DNA from: Imperialibacter sp964351395
Lineage (GTDB): Bacteria; Bacteroidota; Bacteroidia; Cytophagales; Cyclobacteriaceae
Direction of reading: 5' to 3'
Length of the DNA: 64,000 nucleotides
Assembly: GCA_964351395.1 (NCBI GenBank)
Contig: CAYGOF010000003.1
Location: 186,001 to 250,000, forward strand
Part shown: positions 1-8,528 of the stretch, one piece after another
How the letters are laid out: every line of letters begins with the position of its first letter
Position numbering within the stretch: position 1 is the first letter of the stretch
Position numbers and translations under genes: made by a program
The notes under the pieces: generated by a model
Told to the model about the DNA's origin: nothing
The model's input: the letters and a program-made list of their open reading frames with translations, nothing else
Databases searched by the model: none

Positions 1-117
1 AACTTCGACTGGCTTGATAAAGAAAATATGAAATTTCCCGTGATAATCTTCAATACGATAATATATCTCAAATTGAGAAAATTCCTCCTTCAAATCGCGT
101 ATAATTTTCTCAAACAT
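1..117 (-). CDS. Partial CDS, third gene of the MBL/protease operon
   Basis: The first 39 codons of a minus-strand gene that runs off the left edge. Its ATG (115-117) lies inside the last codons of the upstream trypsin-like gene, whose stop is at 110-112, so the two are translationally coupled. The visible peptide begins MFEKIIRDLKEEFSQFEIYY and is rich in charged and aromatic residues; I recognise no domain in this short piece. By position it is the third component of the putative system formed by the two genes upstream. The start is well supported by the overlap; the function is unknown. Confidence 0.6.
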   Translation of the reverse strand, partial: MFEKIIRDLKEEFSQFEIYYRIEDYHGKFHIFFIKPVEV

Positions 118-1435
118 TCCCAAATAATTGCATGTATTCTATTCTCAAAGCATCGACAATTTCATCTTTGTCAATTAATTTTTCATACACACTAAGCCTG
201 TCGATTATGCATGCCTTTGTGAGATGGTTAATGTGAATAAATTCAAAATGAGCATATGGATTGTCAATTCCACTGTCGACTTTGATTTGGTCGTCGTCCA
301 GAACTGCTGCAATATGAGAGAGAATTTCGCCCTTTTCAATTCTCGTTACTTCTCTACATTCTCTTTTCGTTTGAATCAAAACTTTTCCACCTTTTACTAG
401 ACCACGGTAGTCGGAATAGGCAATTTCGGTACTCAATAGGCTTGTCCACTCTTCGTTTGAATGGGAATATTTTAGTCGCACAGTGTTAAATATACCACTC
501 AATTCATCTCTGCTAAAAACTCTTTTTCTAATCAAATTCATAATAGTTAGGAATTCCAGCCATGTTCGCCAAATGACCCTATCATCAATACTATCAATGT
601 CTTTTTCGTCTAACAGCAATCTTGCCTTGAACAAGTCTTTAATTTCGATAGGCGTCACTTTTGAATTAATGACTTCTAGGGCCTTGTTTTTTAATTGCGC
701 TCTTGTGGAAGCAATCCGTGGCTCGTTTAAGCCAGAAACAACCAAACGGAAGGCATCGCTTCTCAAGAAACTAAAATTTGTCAAATAGTCGGGAAGCAAT
801 TCCAGTTGGTTCTCGGATCTTAGCAACTCGTTATATAGAGCAATAAAGAATCCCTGTACTTTGTTATGGGCACCTCCAGGGTCATTGAGTCTTGGAACGA
901 TTCCTTTGAGGATTAATCGTTCGGTGTCAATTTTAAAGACGCCACTACCAGATAACCCAATAACATTTTGTTGCTCGCCATTTCGAAATGTTTGCATTGA
1001 ATTCAGGGAAGTGAGCTCGAATACAGTGTTTGGCCTAAATTCAATGCCGCAAATACATTCCATTCTTAATGGCCGATATCCTTCACTTTCGCTATATAAA
1101 TAGTCCGGATAACCAAAGACATTTAGATGCTCTTGACGTCCTGGGTCTGCCCAATAGATGTCAAATCCCTGAGCATTTTGGTATTCTATTTTCAAAATTG
1201 CGACGTCCTCACTCTCGTGCACAAATACTTCATCTACTCTAATTGGCGTATGTTCTGGAGAACCCCTATAGACTCGAATATCCGCTGGTCTCATGATAGC
1301 TTTAACGTCATCAACTAGGTTATGCTTGACTGTTAACACATAAGAAAAGTCTTGAGTGGGCGGCTGAAAAATGCACCCACTTCCATCGTTAACTCTTACA
1401 GCAACAAAATTTAGCTGTTCTTCAATTTTCACCAT
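110..1435 (-). CDS. Trypsin-like serine protease-domain protein of a putative conflict system
   Basis: A 441-aa protein. The first ~200 residues read as a degenerate trypsin-fold peptidase: His38 in TVKHNL, Asp77 in SEDVAILKI, and Ser162 in IGLSGSGVF give a complete His-Asp-Ser triad with the GxSG nucleophile signature. The remaining ~240 residues are helical and charged and match nothing I can name. There is no signal peptide, so it should act in the cytoplasm. Its start overlaps the end of the upstream MBL gene by 14 bp and its stop overlaps the next gene, an arrangement that implies fixed stoichiometry. Trypsin-like proteases next to MBL-fold proteins are known accessory components of predicted bacterial conflict systems such as the ABC-three-component family; assignment to such a system is inference. 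Confidence 0.7.
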   Translation of the reverse strand: MVKIEEQLNFVAVRVNDGSGCIFQPPTQDFSYVLTVKHNLVDDVKAIMRPADIRVYRGSPEHTPIRVDEVFVHESEDVAILKIEYQNAQGFDIYWADPGRQEHLNVFGYPDYLYSESEGYRPLRMECICGIEFRPNTVFELTSLNSMQTFRNGEQQNVIGLSGSGVFKIDTERLILKGIVPRLNDPGGAHNKVQGFFIALYNELLRSENQLELLPDYLTNFSFLRSDAFRLVVSGLNEPRIASTRAQLKNKALEVINSKVTPIEIKDLFKARLLLDEKDIDSIDDRVIWRTWLEFLTIMNLIRKRVFSRDELSGIFNTVRLKYSHSNEEWTSLLSTEIAYSDYRGLVKGGKVLIQTKRECREVTRIEKGEILSHIAAVLDDDQIKVDSGIDNPYAHFEFIHINHLTKACIIDRLSVYEKLIDKDEIVDALRIEYMQLFGNV

Positions 1436-2480
1436 TGGATATTTTAATTGTGTAATTCAATTTTGCTAATTGATGAGTAGAGAAATTGAATTGACTATGG
1501 TCTTGGTCTGAAAAGAGCTTATCAATAAAAGTATCGTAGTTGAAGTAAAGCTCGCAACCAGGGTTTGCTTCAACTATCCTAGCCATCGCTTCCTTGTCAG
1601 GCAGCCCATGCTTACTTCCATCTGATGATATCATAAATCGTGAACTTTCTATCACTGAAAGCAGTTGGGGGCTAGTATTTTTTTTGCTAGAATGATGGGA
1701 GACCTTTACAAGATCAAGCTTTAGCTTGTTGTGTCGGCTATATCCCATTGTCCTTATAGATTTCTCTACTACTGTCGGATGAGCATCACCTAAGAGTAGA
1801 GCTGTTGAATTTTCATGTTCAATCAGAAATGCTATTGAACTACCATTTGGGATACTAGAATCCTCTTCGAATTGATTTTGACAAAGCGCAGATATGGAAA
1901 GATGAAAATCATCATGCTGTCCAGACATCGCTACTGTTTTGTCTACTTCGATTTCCCATTTCTCTTGTAGTGCCTTGAGCTGATTCACGCCAGGGGAAAG
2001 TATTGTAATTATAGCTCCACAAAAATTAATTGATGGTAATTCAGAGTGTATTAGCTTTTGGTCCCAGTTGCCTTTATTGATAAGTGCCCTTTCCAGTGTA
2101 ATTCCCTGACCAACACTCATGGCGCTTTGGTCGTCCATAATGATTTTAACTGTTCGATCTTCTCTTCTTGGTTCTCTAAAGAAGTCTGCAAGGAGTATTC
2201 CTGAATTGAACCAGACACGCTTTATGAGGCTGTGATCCATTTTAGAATCTTGATACAACTCCTTTATACCACCTATGTGGTCATCGTCAATGTGAGTGAC
2301 CAATAAAAGATCAAGAAACTCACCCGCTTCTTTTAGTGACCTCAATTCCGGTTCCAAATGCCTTCGATACGTTCTTGGAGTACCACCATCGACCAAAATA
2401 TTTCTTTTTTCCTCTGCACTATCTAAGAACGAAATAATAAAGCAGTCACCATTGAAAGCAGGGAGAAACTTGATCTTCAT
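1422..2480 (-). CDS. ComEC/Rec2-like MBL-fold metallohydrolase
   Basis: A 352-aa metallo-beta-lactamase-fold protein. The metal-binding motif is H63-x-D65-x-D67-H68 in THIDDDHIGG, followed by later ligand-type motifs LLLGDAHP and VKVSHHSS, as in the soluble ComEC-C/Rec2-like hydrolases. Strand-turn VDGG (around residue 30) is the usual first MBL turn. There is no signal peptide or membrane segment, so it is cytoplasmic and not a DNA-uptake channel. It is the first gene of a three-gene operon with the protease-domain gene (14-bp overlap) and the truncated third gene. The substrate could be a nucleotide or nucleic acid, but nothing in the sequence decides this. Confidence 0.75.
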   Translation of the reverse strand: MKIKFLPAFNGDCFIISFLDSAEEKRNILVDGGTPRTYRRHLEPELRSLKEAGEFLDLLLVTHIDDDHIGGIKELYQDSKMDHSLIKRVWFNSGILLADFFREPRREDRTVKIIMDDQSAMSVGQGITLERALINKGNWDQKLIHSELPSINFCGAIITILSPGVNQLKALQEKWEIEVDKTVAMSGQHDDFHLSISALCQNQFEEDSSIPNGSSIAFLIEHENSTALLLGDAHPTVVEKSIRTMGYSRHNKLKLDLVKVSHHSSKKNTSPQLLSVIESSRFMISSDGSKHGLPDKEAMARIVEANPGCELYFNYDTFIDKLFSDQDHSQFNFSTHQLAKLNYTIKISNGEN

Positions 2481-3305
2481 TTTTTATGTACGGAAGGGTA
2501 ATTCATTTAAAATATAAGTCAGCAACTAAATAACTCTCTGACAATACTTTGGTAGGAGTAGACACCTATTTCTAGCACCAAAACCATCAAAAAAACTCGA
2601 TTAATTTAAATAAATATTTTATCGCTTACTACTATTCACGGTGAAAAAAGTCATTTGACTATTAAGGCATATCTGGTCGCTTACGATCACTCGGTAAAGG
2701 AATCTATAACAAGTTAAATCAAAAAGCTTTACCCTCTTAAAAAAATCACCCAATTGATTCGATACTGCTGATCGACCCTACCGTCATAATGTTCAACCCA
2801 ATTCATATGAGGTTATTCTGCTTTTGGGAAATTCCGGCTGTGGTAGTTTTTTTTTGGGTGTCCTATTTTCCTAATTACAATCGATCTTTAAAAGTCCGAT
2901 CCTAATTTGAAATAAATGGTTTTAACGTTTGAAAATAGCTTTCCACTACCATGCTAAAAAAACCTTGAAGAGATTGTACTCCCCATTCTTCAATTGCCCG
3001 CAAACAAATTCCCGGAATTTGCAAGGTTCAATCTTAAGCTTCGAAGCTCCAGGCATGTGAATTTGAATTCTAGGTAAGACCTCACCTTAAAGATCAGTTG
3101 CCAAAAAATTGAACTGCAACTATCAACGTCGTTTAGTTTTGTGCTTTAGTTCCCAAATTGAACCCCCAGACTTTTGTGGAAGTAAGCTGTTCGGGATATT
3201 GATTTAATAGATGACTTTACCTTCGCTTTGATAGGCATTTTTGGGCTGGAGGCAATTTTGAATTCTATCCTGACAATTCAAAAGAAGGCCAAATACGGAA
3301 TATTA
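2481..3305. other. 825-bp intergenic region
   Basis: No credible gene on either strand. It separates the MBL operon (transcribed leftward from 2480) from the 3' end of the relaxase gene. It is AT-rich with poly-A/T runs. The only structure seen is a small inverted repeat at 3005-3021 (8-bp arms CAAATTCC/GGAATTTG, 1-nt spacer). The MBL operon promoter should lie just right of 2480, but no consensus stands out. Confidence 0.6.
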
Positions 3306-4745
3306 TTACCACCTGCTCATTCCTTTGTCTCGCTTAAGTCGTTTGATTTCTTCTTCTGTGGGTTCTTCTTCGCCTTTCAGGTTTTGAAGTGCTCTTCCAA
3401 TCTTGCCAAAGCCTTTTGCTAACGAAGGTGATGAAGCTGGTTTCGATGGAGTGGTATTAAGTGGCTTACCTTGAGAAACAATGGGGGATGAGACAGAAGG
3501 CTTTTGTGTCTTTTTTACAAAGACAGGAATATCCTTGCTCTCATTGGCCTTCAGTTTTTTCATTATGTTTGTGTACGAAAGGCTTTTACTAAGCGAGCTC
3601 CCCTTGTATTCTGCTCCATTAAAAACTACTTTGTAGCCATAGACCCCACCGGAATTTGAAGCTAAGCTAACGGCAATATTTCGACCCCTCAAATAGGCTT
3701 CGAAGCCGCTGAAATCTGTTGAATACTGAATAGCCCGATGCAATGTCTTTGAAAGCTGCCGAATAGCGACATTGTTAGTTTTTTCCTTGCCCAACATTGG
3801 TTCATCGGTATGCCGGCCTGAAAAATGGGCCCTAAGTCTACTCGCTGTCAGGTCGGGCGACAAACGAGAATCCGCAACATAGAATCCCTTATAACCATAT
3901 TGATAGGAAATCCCATTCTTAAAAATCTTGCGCACATAAACATCCGATTCCTTTAGGCGAACCATGTATTCTGCTTCGCTCTTTGAAGCGAGTCTAGTTT
4001 TTTCGAGAATTAAGAAGAGTTCATCTTTTTTTGATCGCTTAAGTAGCCCTTCTTCTCGCAAATAGTGTAGTAAATCTTCAAAAGATTCCTGCTTAAGTCC
4101 CTTGATATAACGGCCACGAAACTGTACCCCAGTGTAGTCATTTTGATTGCCCAATTCTTTCAGAACGCTGGCGATACCAAACCGCAATTTTGCCGATGGA
4201 CTCATCGCCTCAATGGCATTCTTGAAAGCGTACTTTTTTAGGGCTAGTTCTTTGAGGTTAGCCTCTTCTTTTTCAGCCTGGGTTGATAGTTGTCTTATGC
4301 CATATTCTTTTTCCAGCACTCTGCTGTAAATAGCAGACTTATGAAAGTTGTTTCTTGTATCTGCTCGCATGCCGTCCAGGTTGCTGCAGGTAGTGATGAG
4401 GTGCCAGTGGTCATGTTCTTTATCCATATGGTGATAAAGCACGTAGGGATGATTTGAATAACCCATATGACCCATCCACTTATCCACTACCTCTCTCTTT
4501 TTTTGTGCAGTCAGATTGTCTGTGGGATCAAAACTGATAGTAACCTGATGAAACTTATTTTTGCGAACAGTTGAATTAAAAATTTGAATGTGGGTATTAA
4601 ACGCTTGCTTGATCGATTCCCTGTCAAAGGCGGCCAGTTGCAACTCGTCTCTTTCTGCGACACCCGCCGCCACTTTATCTTCGTGGTAGTTAACAGCTGC
4701 CGTCATCCTGTCCCCATCGTAGTTGGTGTCGACCTTACAAATCAT
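3306..4745 (-). CDS. Relaxase/mobilization nuclease (MOBP-like)
   Basis: A 479-aa relaxase that would nick one strand at oriT and lead it into a recipient cell, using a host or helper conjugation machine. The catalytic metal-binding motif HxDxxHxHxH is complete at residues 106-115 (HMDKEHDHWH), and an N-terminal tyrosine in VNYHEDK (Tyr20) is the likely nucleophile, as in Bacteroidota MobA/MobB relaxases. The C-terminal ~250 residues are charged and end in a basic tail. Its start overlaps the mobC stop by 4 bp (ATGA), so the pair is co-translated. No type IV secretion genes are visible nearby, which suggests a mobilizable rather than self-transmissible element. Confidence 0.9.
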   Translation of the reverse strand: MICKVDTNYDGDRMTAAVNYHEDKVAAGVAERDELQLAAFDRESIKQAFNTHIQIFNSTVRKNKFHQVTISFDPTDNLTAQKKREVVDKWMGHMGYSNHPYVLYHHMDKEHDHWHLITTCSNLDGMRADTRNNFHKSAIYSRVLEKEYGIRQLSTQAEKEEANLKELALKKYAFKNAIEAMSPSAKLRFGIASVLKELGNQNDYTGVQFRGRYIKGLKQESFEDLLHYLREEGLLKRSKKDELFLILEKTRLASKSEAEYMVRLKESDVYVRKIFKNGISYQYGYKGFYVADSRLSPDLTASRLRAHFSGRHTDEPMLGKEKTNNVAIRQLSKTLHRAIQYSTDFSGFEAYLRGRNIAVSLASNSGGVYGYKVVFNGAEYKGSSLSKSLSYTNIMKKLKANESKDIPVFVKKTQKPSVSSPIVSQGKPLNTTPSKPASSPSLAKGFGKIGRALQNLKGEEEPTEEEIKRLKRDKGMSRW

Positions 4746-5068
4746 TCTATGTTACTTCTTACTTCTGCCAACATTTCATAAATCTCCTTCAGATCTGATT
4801 TTATGTCCAATCCTCTTATATCACCCGATAGAATGTTCCACTTTTTAGCAATCTGATTGATGTTGCTCGTGGCCCTGTTTAAAGCAATTAGTGCTTCTTT
4901 TTTTATTGGGGTCCTGGGCTTTATATGACGCCCGTTTACCAGGCTCATTACATACTCAGACATGGAATAACCTACCTCATCGGCTTGCTTTTTTATGACA
5001 TTTTTTTGTTCCTCACTTACCCGAAGTGAGATAAAATGCTGCTTAACCTGTCGGATTTTCTTTCCCAT
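4742..5068 (-). CDS. mobC: MobC-like relaxosome accessory protein
   Basis: A 108-aa protein with an N-terminal ribbon-helix-helix-like segment (FISLRVSEEQKNVIKKQA) followed by the typical MobC helical region (ALIALNRATSNINQIAKKWN). MobC proteins bind oriT DNA next to the nick site and help the relaxase open it. The gene is directly upstream of and overlaps the relaxase gene. The 880 bp upstream of it carry a short perfect hairpin and a repeat array, which is where an oriT would be expected. Confidence 0.87.
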   Translation of the reverse strand: MGKKIRQVKQHFISLRVSEEQKNVIKKQADEVGYSMSEYVMSLVNGRHIKPRTPIKKEALIALNRATSNINQIAKKWNILSGDIRGLDIKSDLKEIYEMLAEVRSNIE

Positions 5069-5167
5069 TATCGTTGCGAATCCCTTGAATATCTAAACCA
5101 ACTCAACAGGCATCCAACCGCAGGGAAGGTGACCTGGCTTTCCTGGCCGTGTCAGGAACAAGGCTTC

Positions 5168-5186
5168 ATTTTCGTCACACGAAAAT
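5168..5186. repeat. Inverted repeat upstream of mobC, candidate oriT hairpin
   Basis: A perfect inverted repeat: 8-bp arms ATTTTCGT / ACGAAAAT around a 3-nt CAC loop, 100 bp upstream of the mobC start. A small inverted repeat next to the nick site is a usual component of MOBP-type oriT regions, so this is the best candidate seen for the origin of transfer. No nic consensus was recognised, so the assignment rests on position and symmetry only. Confidence 0.4.
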
Positions 5187-5687
5187 ATACCTTGCATGTT
5201 TCTCTAAGTTACATAGGTCTACTCCCAAAAGGCCTTAAAAAAATAAGAACTTTCATCTGAAAGTAGCAGGCATGCCCGTTTTTTCATTTTTGGTCATTTT
5301 TCAAATTTTTTCTGCGTTTTCAGCTTTTATAGCGATGAACAAAACTTCATAACTAATTGATTACCAGCTGTCACTATTTAGTTTCTATTCAGTTTCAATC
5401 TAGTAAACTGGTGGATTTACTAGTGGATTTATAAATAAATTAACCAGTGAATTTGAAGATCCATTGATGGTTTTATTTAACCAGCGTTTTATCAATTAAA
5501 TGAAAGATCTTTTTACCGTTATGCCCAAATTCAAATAGTTACATCATAAAACATGTTTGCTGTCAGATAAAAAAAACCATTTTTTTGGGTGACTGCATTC
5601 AAAAATGTTGTCGTGAATGTTGTATAACATGTTGACATGAATGTTAGAAAACATGTTAATAAGAATGTTCGCATGTTTGTGAACATA

Positions 5688-5791
5688 GATGCAAACTTAG
5701 ATGCGAACATGTGAACTTAGTTGTGAACATAAAAGTGGTCTTAGATGTGTACATAAAAGTGGTCTTAGATGTGAACTTAGATGTGAACTTA
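5688..5791. repeat. 12-bp-period repeat array, left block (GATGTGAACTTA type)
   Basis: Direct repeats with a 12-bp period, unit consensus GATGTGAACTTA. Two units are identical and adjacent at 5768-5779 and 5780-5791. A 24-bp super-repeat (two units, ACATAAAAGTGGTCTTAGATGTG) occurs at 5727 and again at 5751. Because the period is a multiple of three, both strands stay open as pseudo-ORFs, which explains the low-complexity peptides readable here. Iteron-like arrays of this kind bind replication, partition or mobilization proteins; which of these applies is not decided. Confidence 0.75.
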
Positions 5792-5794
5792 TGA

Positions 5795-5820
5795 ACATGT
5801 TAACATGTGACGTCACATGT
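5795..5820. repeat. Two overlapping perfect palindromes inside the repeat array
   Basis: ACATGTTAACATGT (5795-5808, 14 bp) and ACATGTGACGTCACATGT (5803-5820, 18 bp) are both perfectly self-complementary and share the hexamer ACATGT at 5803-5808. They separate the left repeat block from the right block of 12-bp units. The layout, direct repeats flanking a symmetrical core, resembles a protein-binding centre of an origin, centromere or transfer site. Confidence 0.7.
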
Positions 5821-5835
5821 GATCCCACATTCCAC

Positions 5836-5907
5836 GATGTGACGGCTAATGTGACGGCCAATGTGACGCTCAATGTGATGGCTGATGTGACGGCCAATGT
5901 GACGGCA
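5836..5907. repeat. 12-bp tandem repeat, six units (AATGTGACGGCC type)
   Basis: Six consecutive 12-bp units starting at 5836, 5848, 5860, 5872, 5884 and 5896, consensus (G/A)ATGTGACGGC(C/T). Differences between units are one to three bases. It shares the GATGTGA half-unit with the left block and ends about 45 bp from the stop of the small downstream minus-strand gene. Probable protein-binding iterons. Confidence 0.8.
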
Positions 5908-5950
5908 TGAATTACCGACAATATAAAACGAGCTAGCCGCCAGCATTTAT

Positions 5951-6142
5951 CTACATTCCCATCCCTCTATTTTTTCCACGTTCTTTCTTCTGCGCCGCCT
6001 TAAGACCAGCTTCAAGACCCTTCTTATATGGGCTTTCTGGATCTGGAATAGCATCGAGTAACTCCTTTAGGAAACCAGGGTTTTCCTTGCGAAGGATATA
6101 GGCGTGATTGAATCCTTTGATTGAAATCTCTAATTCTGTCAT
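5951..6142 (-). CDS. Small hypothetical protein
   Basis: A 63-aa protein, charged, with a strongly basic, Lys/Arg/Gly-rich C-terminus (KKERGKNRGMGM). It starts 2 nt after the stop of the excisionase-like HTH gene and is probably co-transcribed with it. No family recognised. The coupling with a DNA-binding gene and its place beside the repeat array make an accessory role in element maintenance or transfer plausible, but that is inference from position only. Confidence 0.5.
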   Translation of the reverse strand: MTELEISIKGFNHAYILRKENPGFLKELLDAIPDPESPYKKGLEAGLKAAQKKERGKNRGMGM

Positions 6143-6144
6143 GG

Positions 6145-6417
6145 CTAAAATCTGTCTAGTCGGTTATTGTTGAGAAAATCGTCAATCGAACTCGAATCAT
6201 ACAAGATATGCTTCGGAGACAGCGGCGCTGCCGATATCTTGCCTGTATCTTTGTACTTAAGCAATGTGGTTGGTGAACTGATCCTAAGCTTGTCCATAGC
6301 CTCCTGGGTGGAGATCCATTCGTCCTTAGGTTTACCGCCGAACGATTGGCATGTTTGATCAATTACTTGTTCTGTTACCTTCACAAAGAAGGCGTCTCTT
6401 ACGCAGATTAATGGCAT
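6145..6417 (-). CDS. Excisionase-like helix-turn-helix protein
   Basis: A 90-aa protein. Residues ~34-85 form a MerR-like/excisionase winged HTH of the HTH_17 type: WISTQEAMDKLRISSPTTL gives the recognition helix, followed by the turn ISAAPLSPKHILYD (wing) and SSIDDFLNN. These proteins are common in Bacteroidota integrative and mobilizable elements, where they direct excision or regulate mobilization. It heads a two-gene unit with the 63-aa basic protein. It may bind the neighbouring 12-bp repeats; untested. Confidence 0.75.
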   Translation of the reverse strand: MPLICVRDAFFVKVTEQVIDQTCQSFGGKPKDEWISTQEAMDKLRISSPTTLLKYKDTGKISAAPLSPKHILYDSSSIDDFLNNNRLDRF

Positions 6418-7245
6418 ACCCTTTATTTGAATGTTAGAAGATAGAGTTAATTACTTCAACAAATGGAGGGCAATAATTCGACTTTGTCAATATTGATTTT
6501 TACGTTAATTATTATATTTTCTAACTTTATATAATTTATTATTACAATAGTGAAAAAAATAACAAATCTTATAAACTCTATTTCTTCTTATTTAGAACAG
6601 TATTAATTAGTAAAATTTTGCGAACAGTATTTTGAAGTAGCTACTTCTCTAATCTCCTCCACCAAAAAGTTTTTATTTCAGAAACCTGCAACTCTCCACC
6701 GAAATAATGAAATATTGTACTGACACGCTTCACCTACTAGACAGATCGAAACTTAACTAACAGACTTTATTCAACCCCCACTGTATCTACCACAGCGTAA
6801 ATTGCACTCAATGTGGTATTAATTTCTTTACGTAATGTTCTATCTAGCTGAATAATCGGCCGAACTTTTTTTCTGCAAATGCGCTATTTTCGGCGATTCT
6901 TCTCTTTGCAAAAAATTTTAAAATTCTTCCAAAAGTCTTTCAGCAGCGCTTCATTTCGAAGTGCGCCGAAAATATTTTAGAAATTTTTCGCTTTACATGT
7001 AGCGAATTCAGCTGCCAATGCAGTGGCTATTTTGACTCACCGATTTGTGAGTCAGGTAAAATCTTGTGAGCAGGAGGCCTTGATATCAATGCCATTTTGC
7101 GGCGCACGCAAGGCACAATTTTCAGAATTTTAAATTGTAGGCTCGCCCAAAAAAGTTCCTCGTTTACACAATACGCTTGTGCAATAGTTAATCCAATCAT
7201 CAAATGGAAAAAGAACCAGTGCTGTCAAAAGATTAAAACACAAAG
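6418..7245. other. 828-bp AT-rich intergenic region with inverted repeats
   Basis: No credible gene. Two structured stretches are visible. An 11-bp inverted repeat TATTTTCGGCG (6887-6897) / CGCCGAAAATA (6964-6974) encloses a further imperfect hairpin (GCGCTTC...GAAGTGCGC). TGACTCAC (7033-7040) / GTGAGTCA (7047-7054) is a clean operator-like inverted repeat with a 6-nt loop. The promoter of the excisionase-like gene should lie just right of 6417. Confidence 0.5.
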
Positions 7246-7476
7246 TCAATCCTCATCTTCATCTTCATCACTCTTGCTGTCTTCACCTTTCTTATGCCTA
7301 CGGTCAATAAACTTAATGGAAAGCAAATCGACAAGCTCCAGGTCGCCCGAGTCCAACTCAATCAATGCTTTTGTAGTCGACTGAAAATCATTTTGGATAT
7401 ATACAAACCGATGGAAGTACCCCAGGTTTTTTCCCTTAGCACTAAATTTTATTTGAACCCTTCTAAGATTGATCAT
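7246..7476 (-). CDS. Small acidic-tailed hypothetical protein
   Basis: A 76-aa protein that starts with an ordinary ATG, divergent from the XRE regulator gene. The first 60 residues are mixed alpha/beta (INLRRVQIKFSAKGKNLGYF); the C-terminus is a run of Asp/Glu (DEDEDED) encoded by a GAT/GAA repeat. No family recognised. The divergent pairing with an XRE repressor is typical of phage or element control regions. The acidic tail could be a DNA-mimic or chaperone-type feature, which is speculation. It may be a spurious ORF. Confidence 0.35.
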   Translation of the reverse strand: MINLRRVQIKFSAKGKNLGYFHRFVYIQNDFQSTTKALIELDSGDLELVDLLSIKFIDRRHKKGEDSKSDEDEDED

Positions 7477-7571
7477 TCATTACTTGTTGCAGTATATGCA
7501 AAGTTAGAAGACAATTAAATCCGCACAAATAGTCTGTGTTCGAGAATTGTGAATACTTCTACTTTCGGAGA

Positions 7572-7790
7572 GTGGATGTGCAAAAGAAAATAGGTATTCT
7601 TGTTGGTCGCTTTAGAAAGGAAAATGGATGGAGCCAAGAAGATCTTGCTGAACTAACTGGTTTCCATCCGGATTATATTGGCAAGATTGAGCGAGGAGAA
7701 CGAGCTCCCTCTCTTAAAACATTATTGAAAATCTTGGATAAACTAAAAGTCAGGTACTCCGTATTTTTCAAAGAACTAGAGGGGAATTGA
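7572..7790 (+). CDS. XRE-family transcriptional regulator
   Basis: A compact (72-aa) Cro/C1-type HTH protein. The HTH reads WSQEDLAELTGFHPDYIGKI followed by ERGERAPSLKTLLKI, the classic XRE pattern. I chose the GTG at 7572 (VDVQKKIG) because family members usually begin with the same ~8 residues before the first helix; a GTG at 7536 would add 12 residues. A degraded copy of the same gene lies at about 17.8-18.0 kb on the other strand, on the far side of the chemosensory operon. Likely autoregulatory, controlling the divergent small gene. Confidence 0.85.
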   Translation: MDVQKKIGILVGRFRKENGWSQEDLAELTGFHPDYIGKIERGERAPSLKTLLKILDKLKVRYSVFFKELEGN

Positions 7791-8528
7791 AAAATACTTC
7801 AGCCACTATTTACCGACCACCCTCCCCCATTATAAATCCCCAAATGCTCGCTTGTTGTAGGGCCAAGTTTTTTCAGTCAAAAGGCAGTGAAATTACAAGA
7901 AGATAAGCAAGACTGGAACTTCGACCTCCTAAACTAAAGGATCATCTATGAAAACAAACAGCTAACACTAAATGCCAATAAACATGTCTTTACCAAAACC
8001 AGCACAACTTTTGTATAGTGCCCAAAAGTTGAAGAAAAGTTGCTCGGTTGAGTTTACGCCCCGAAATGGGCGGAACTTTCGAATACACTGGAAAGGATAA
8101 GGCTTATAATTGAACAGTGGATTATTAATAAATGTGCTCAGCGTAATTATCCATTCTCCAAGCGAACTGCTTATTTAGTCTAGAAGCATGGGGTGCCTTC
8201 AAAGAGGTATTTCAAACCAGTGGGTAAAATTTCACACCACAGACTCCAAAAAAACTACATTCCACTACCATCGATTAGTGGAGTAAGAGTCGGAAGGTAA
8301 AATAGAATAGCGTCCAATAAAACGTCCTTTAAATGCATTGAACGCCACTTTCTTAGTGAAAACACCTATGCATCCTACGTGCTTTTCACGGCTAAAAGCG
8401 TATAAATACTTAGGCTTTATTAGTTAATAAATTGAGTCGAAGGTACCTATTTAAGCAGAGCACATTCGGGTTTTCCTCACCGTACTTTTATCATGTCATT
8501 TTGATTAAGAAGTCAACGATAAACAGAC
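7791..8528. other. 738-bp intergenic region upstream of parA
   Basis: No convincing ORF. It separates the XRE gene from the chemosensory operon and must contain that operon's promoter close to 8528. A short inverted repeat CCACTA...TAGTGG occurs near 8259-8281. No tRNA or mobile-element end was recognised. Confidence 0.5.

Noticed and set aside
5688..5907. CRISPR array
   Set aside because: Repeats are 12 bp and directly adjacent without unique spacers, and no cas genes are present.
5697..5921. Open frames on both strands over the 12-bp repeats
   Set aside because: The peptides are low-complexity (VTANVT / AVTLAVT) products of a repeat whose period is a multiple of three; openness on both strands follows from the repeat, not from coding.
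7097..7384. 95-codon plus-strand frame
   Set aside because: Its Ser-rich stretch is the complement of the acidic tail of the minus-strand gene at 7246-7476, with no family features.
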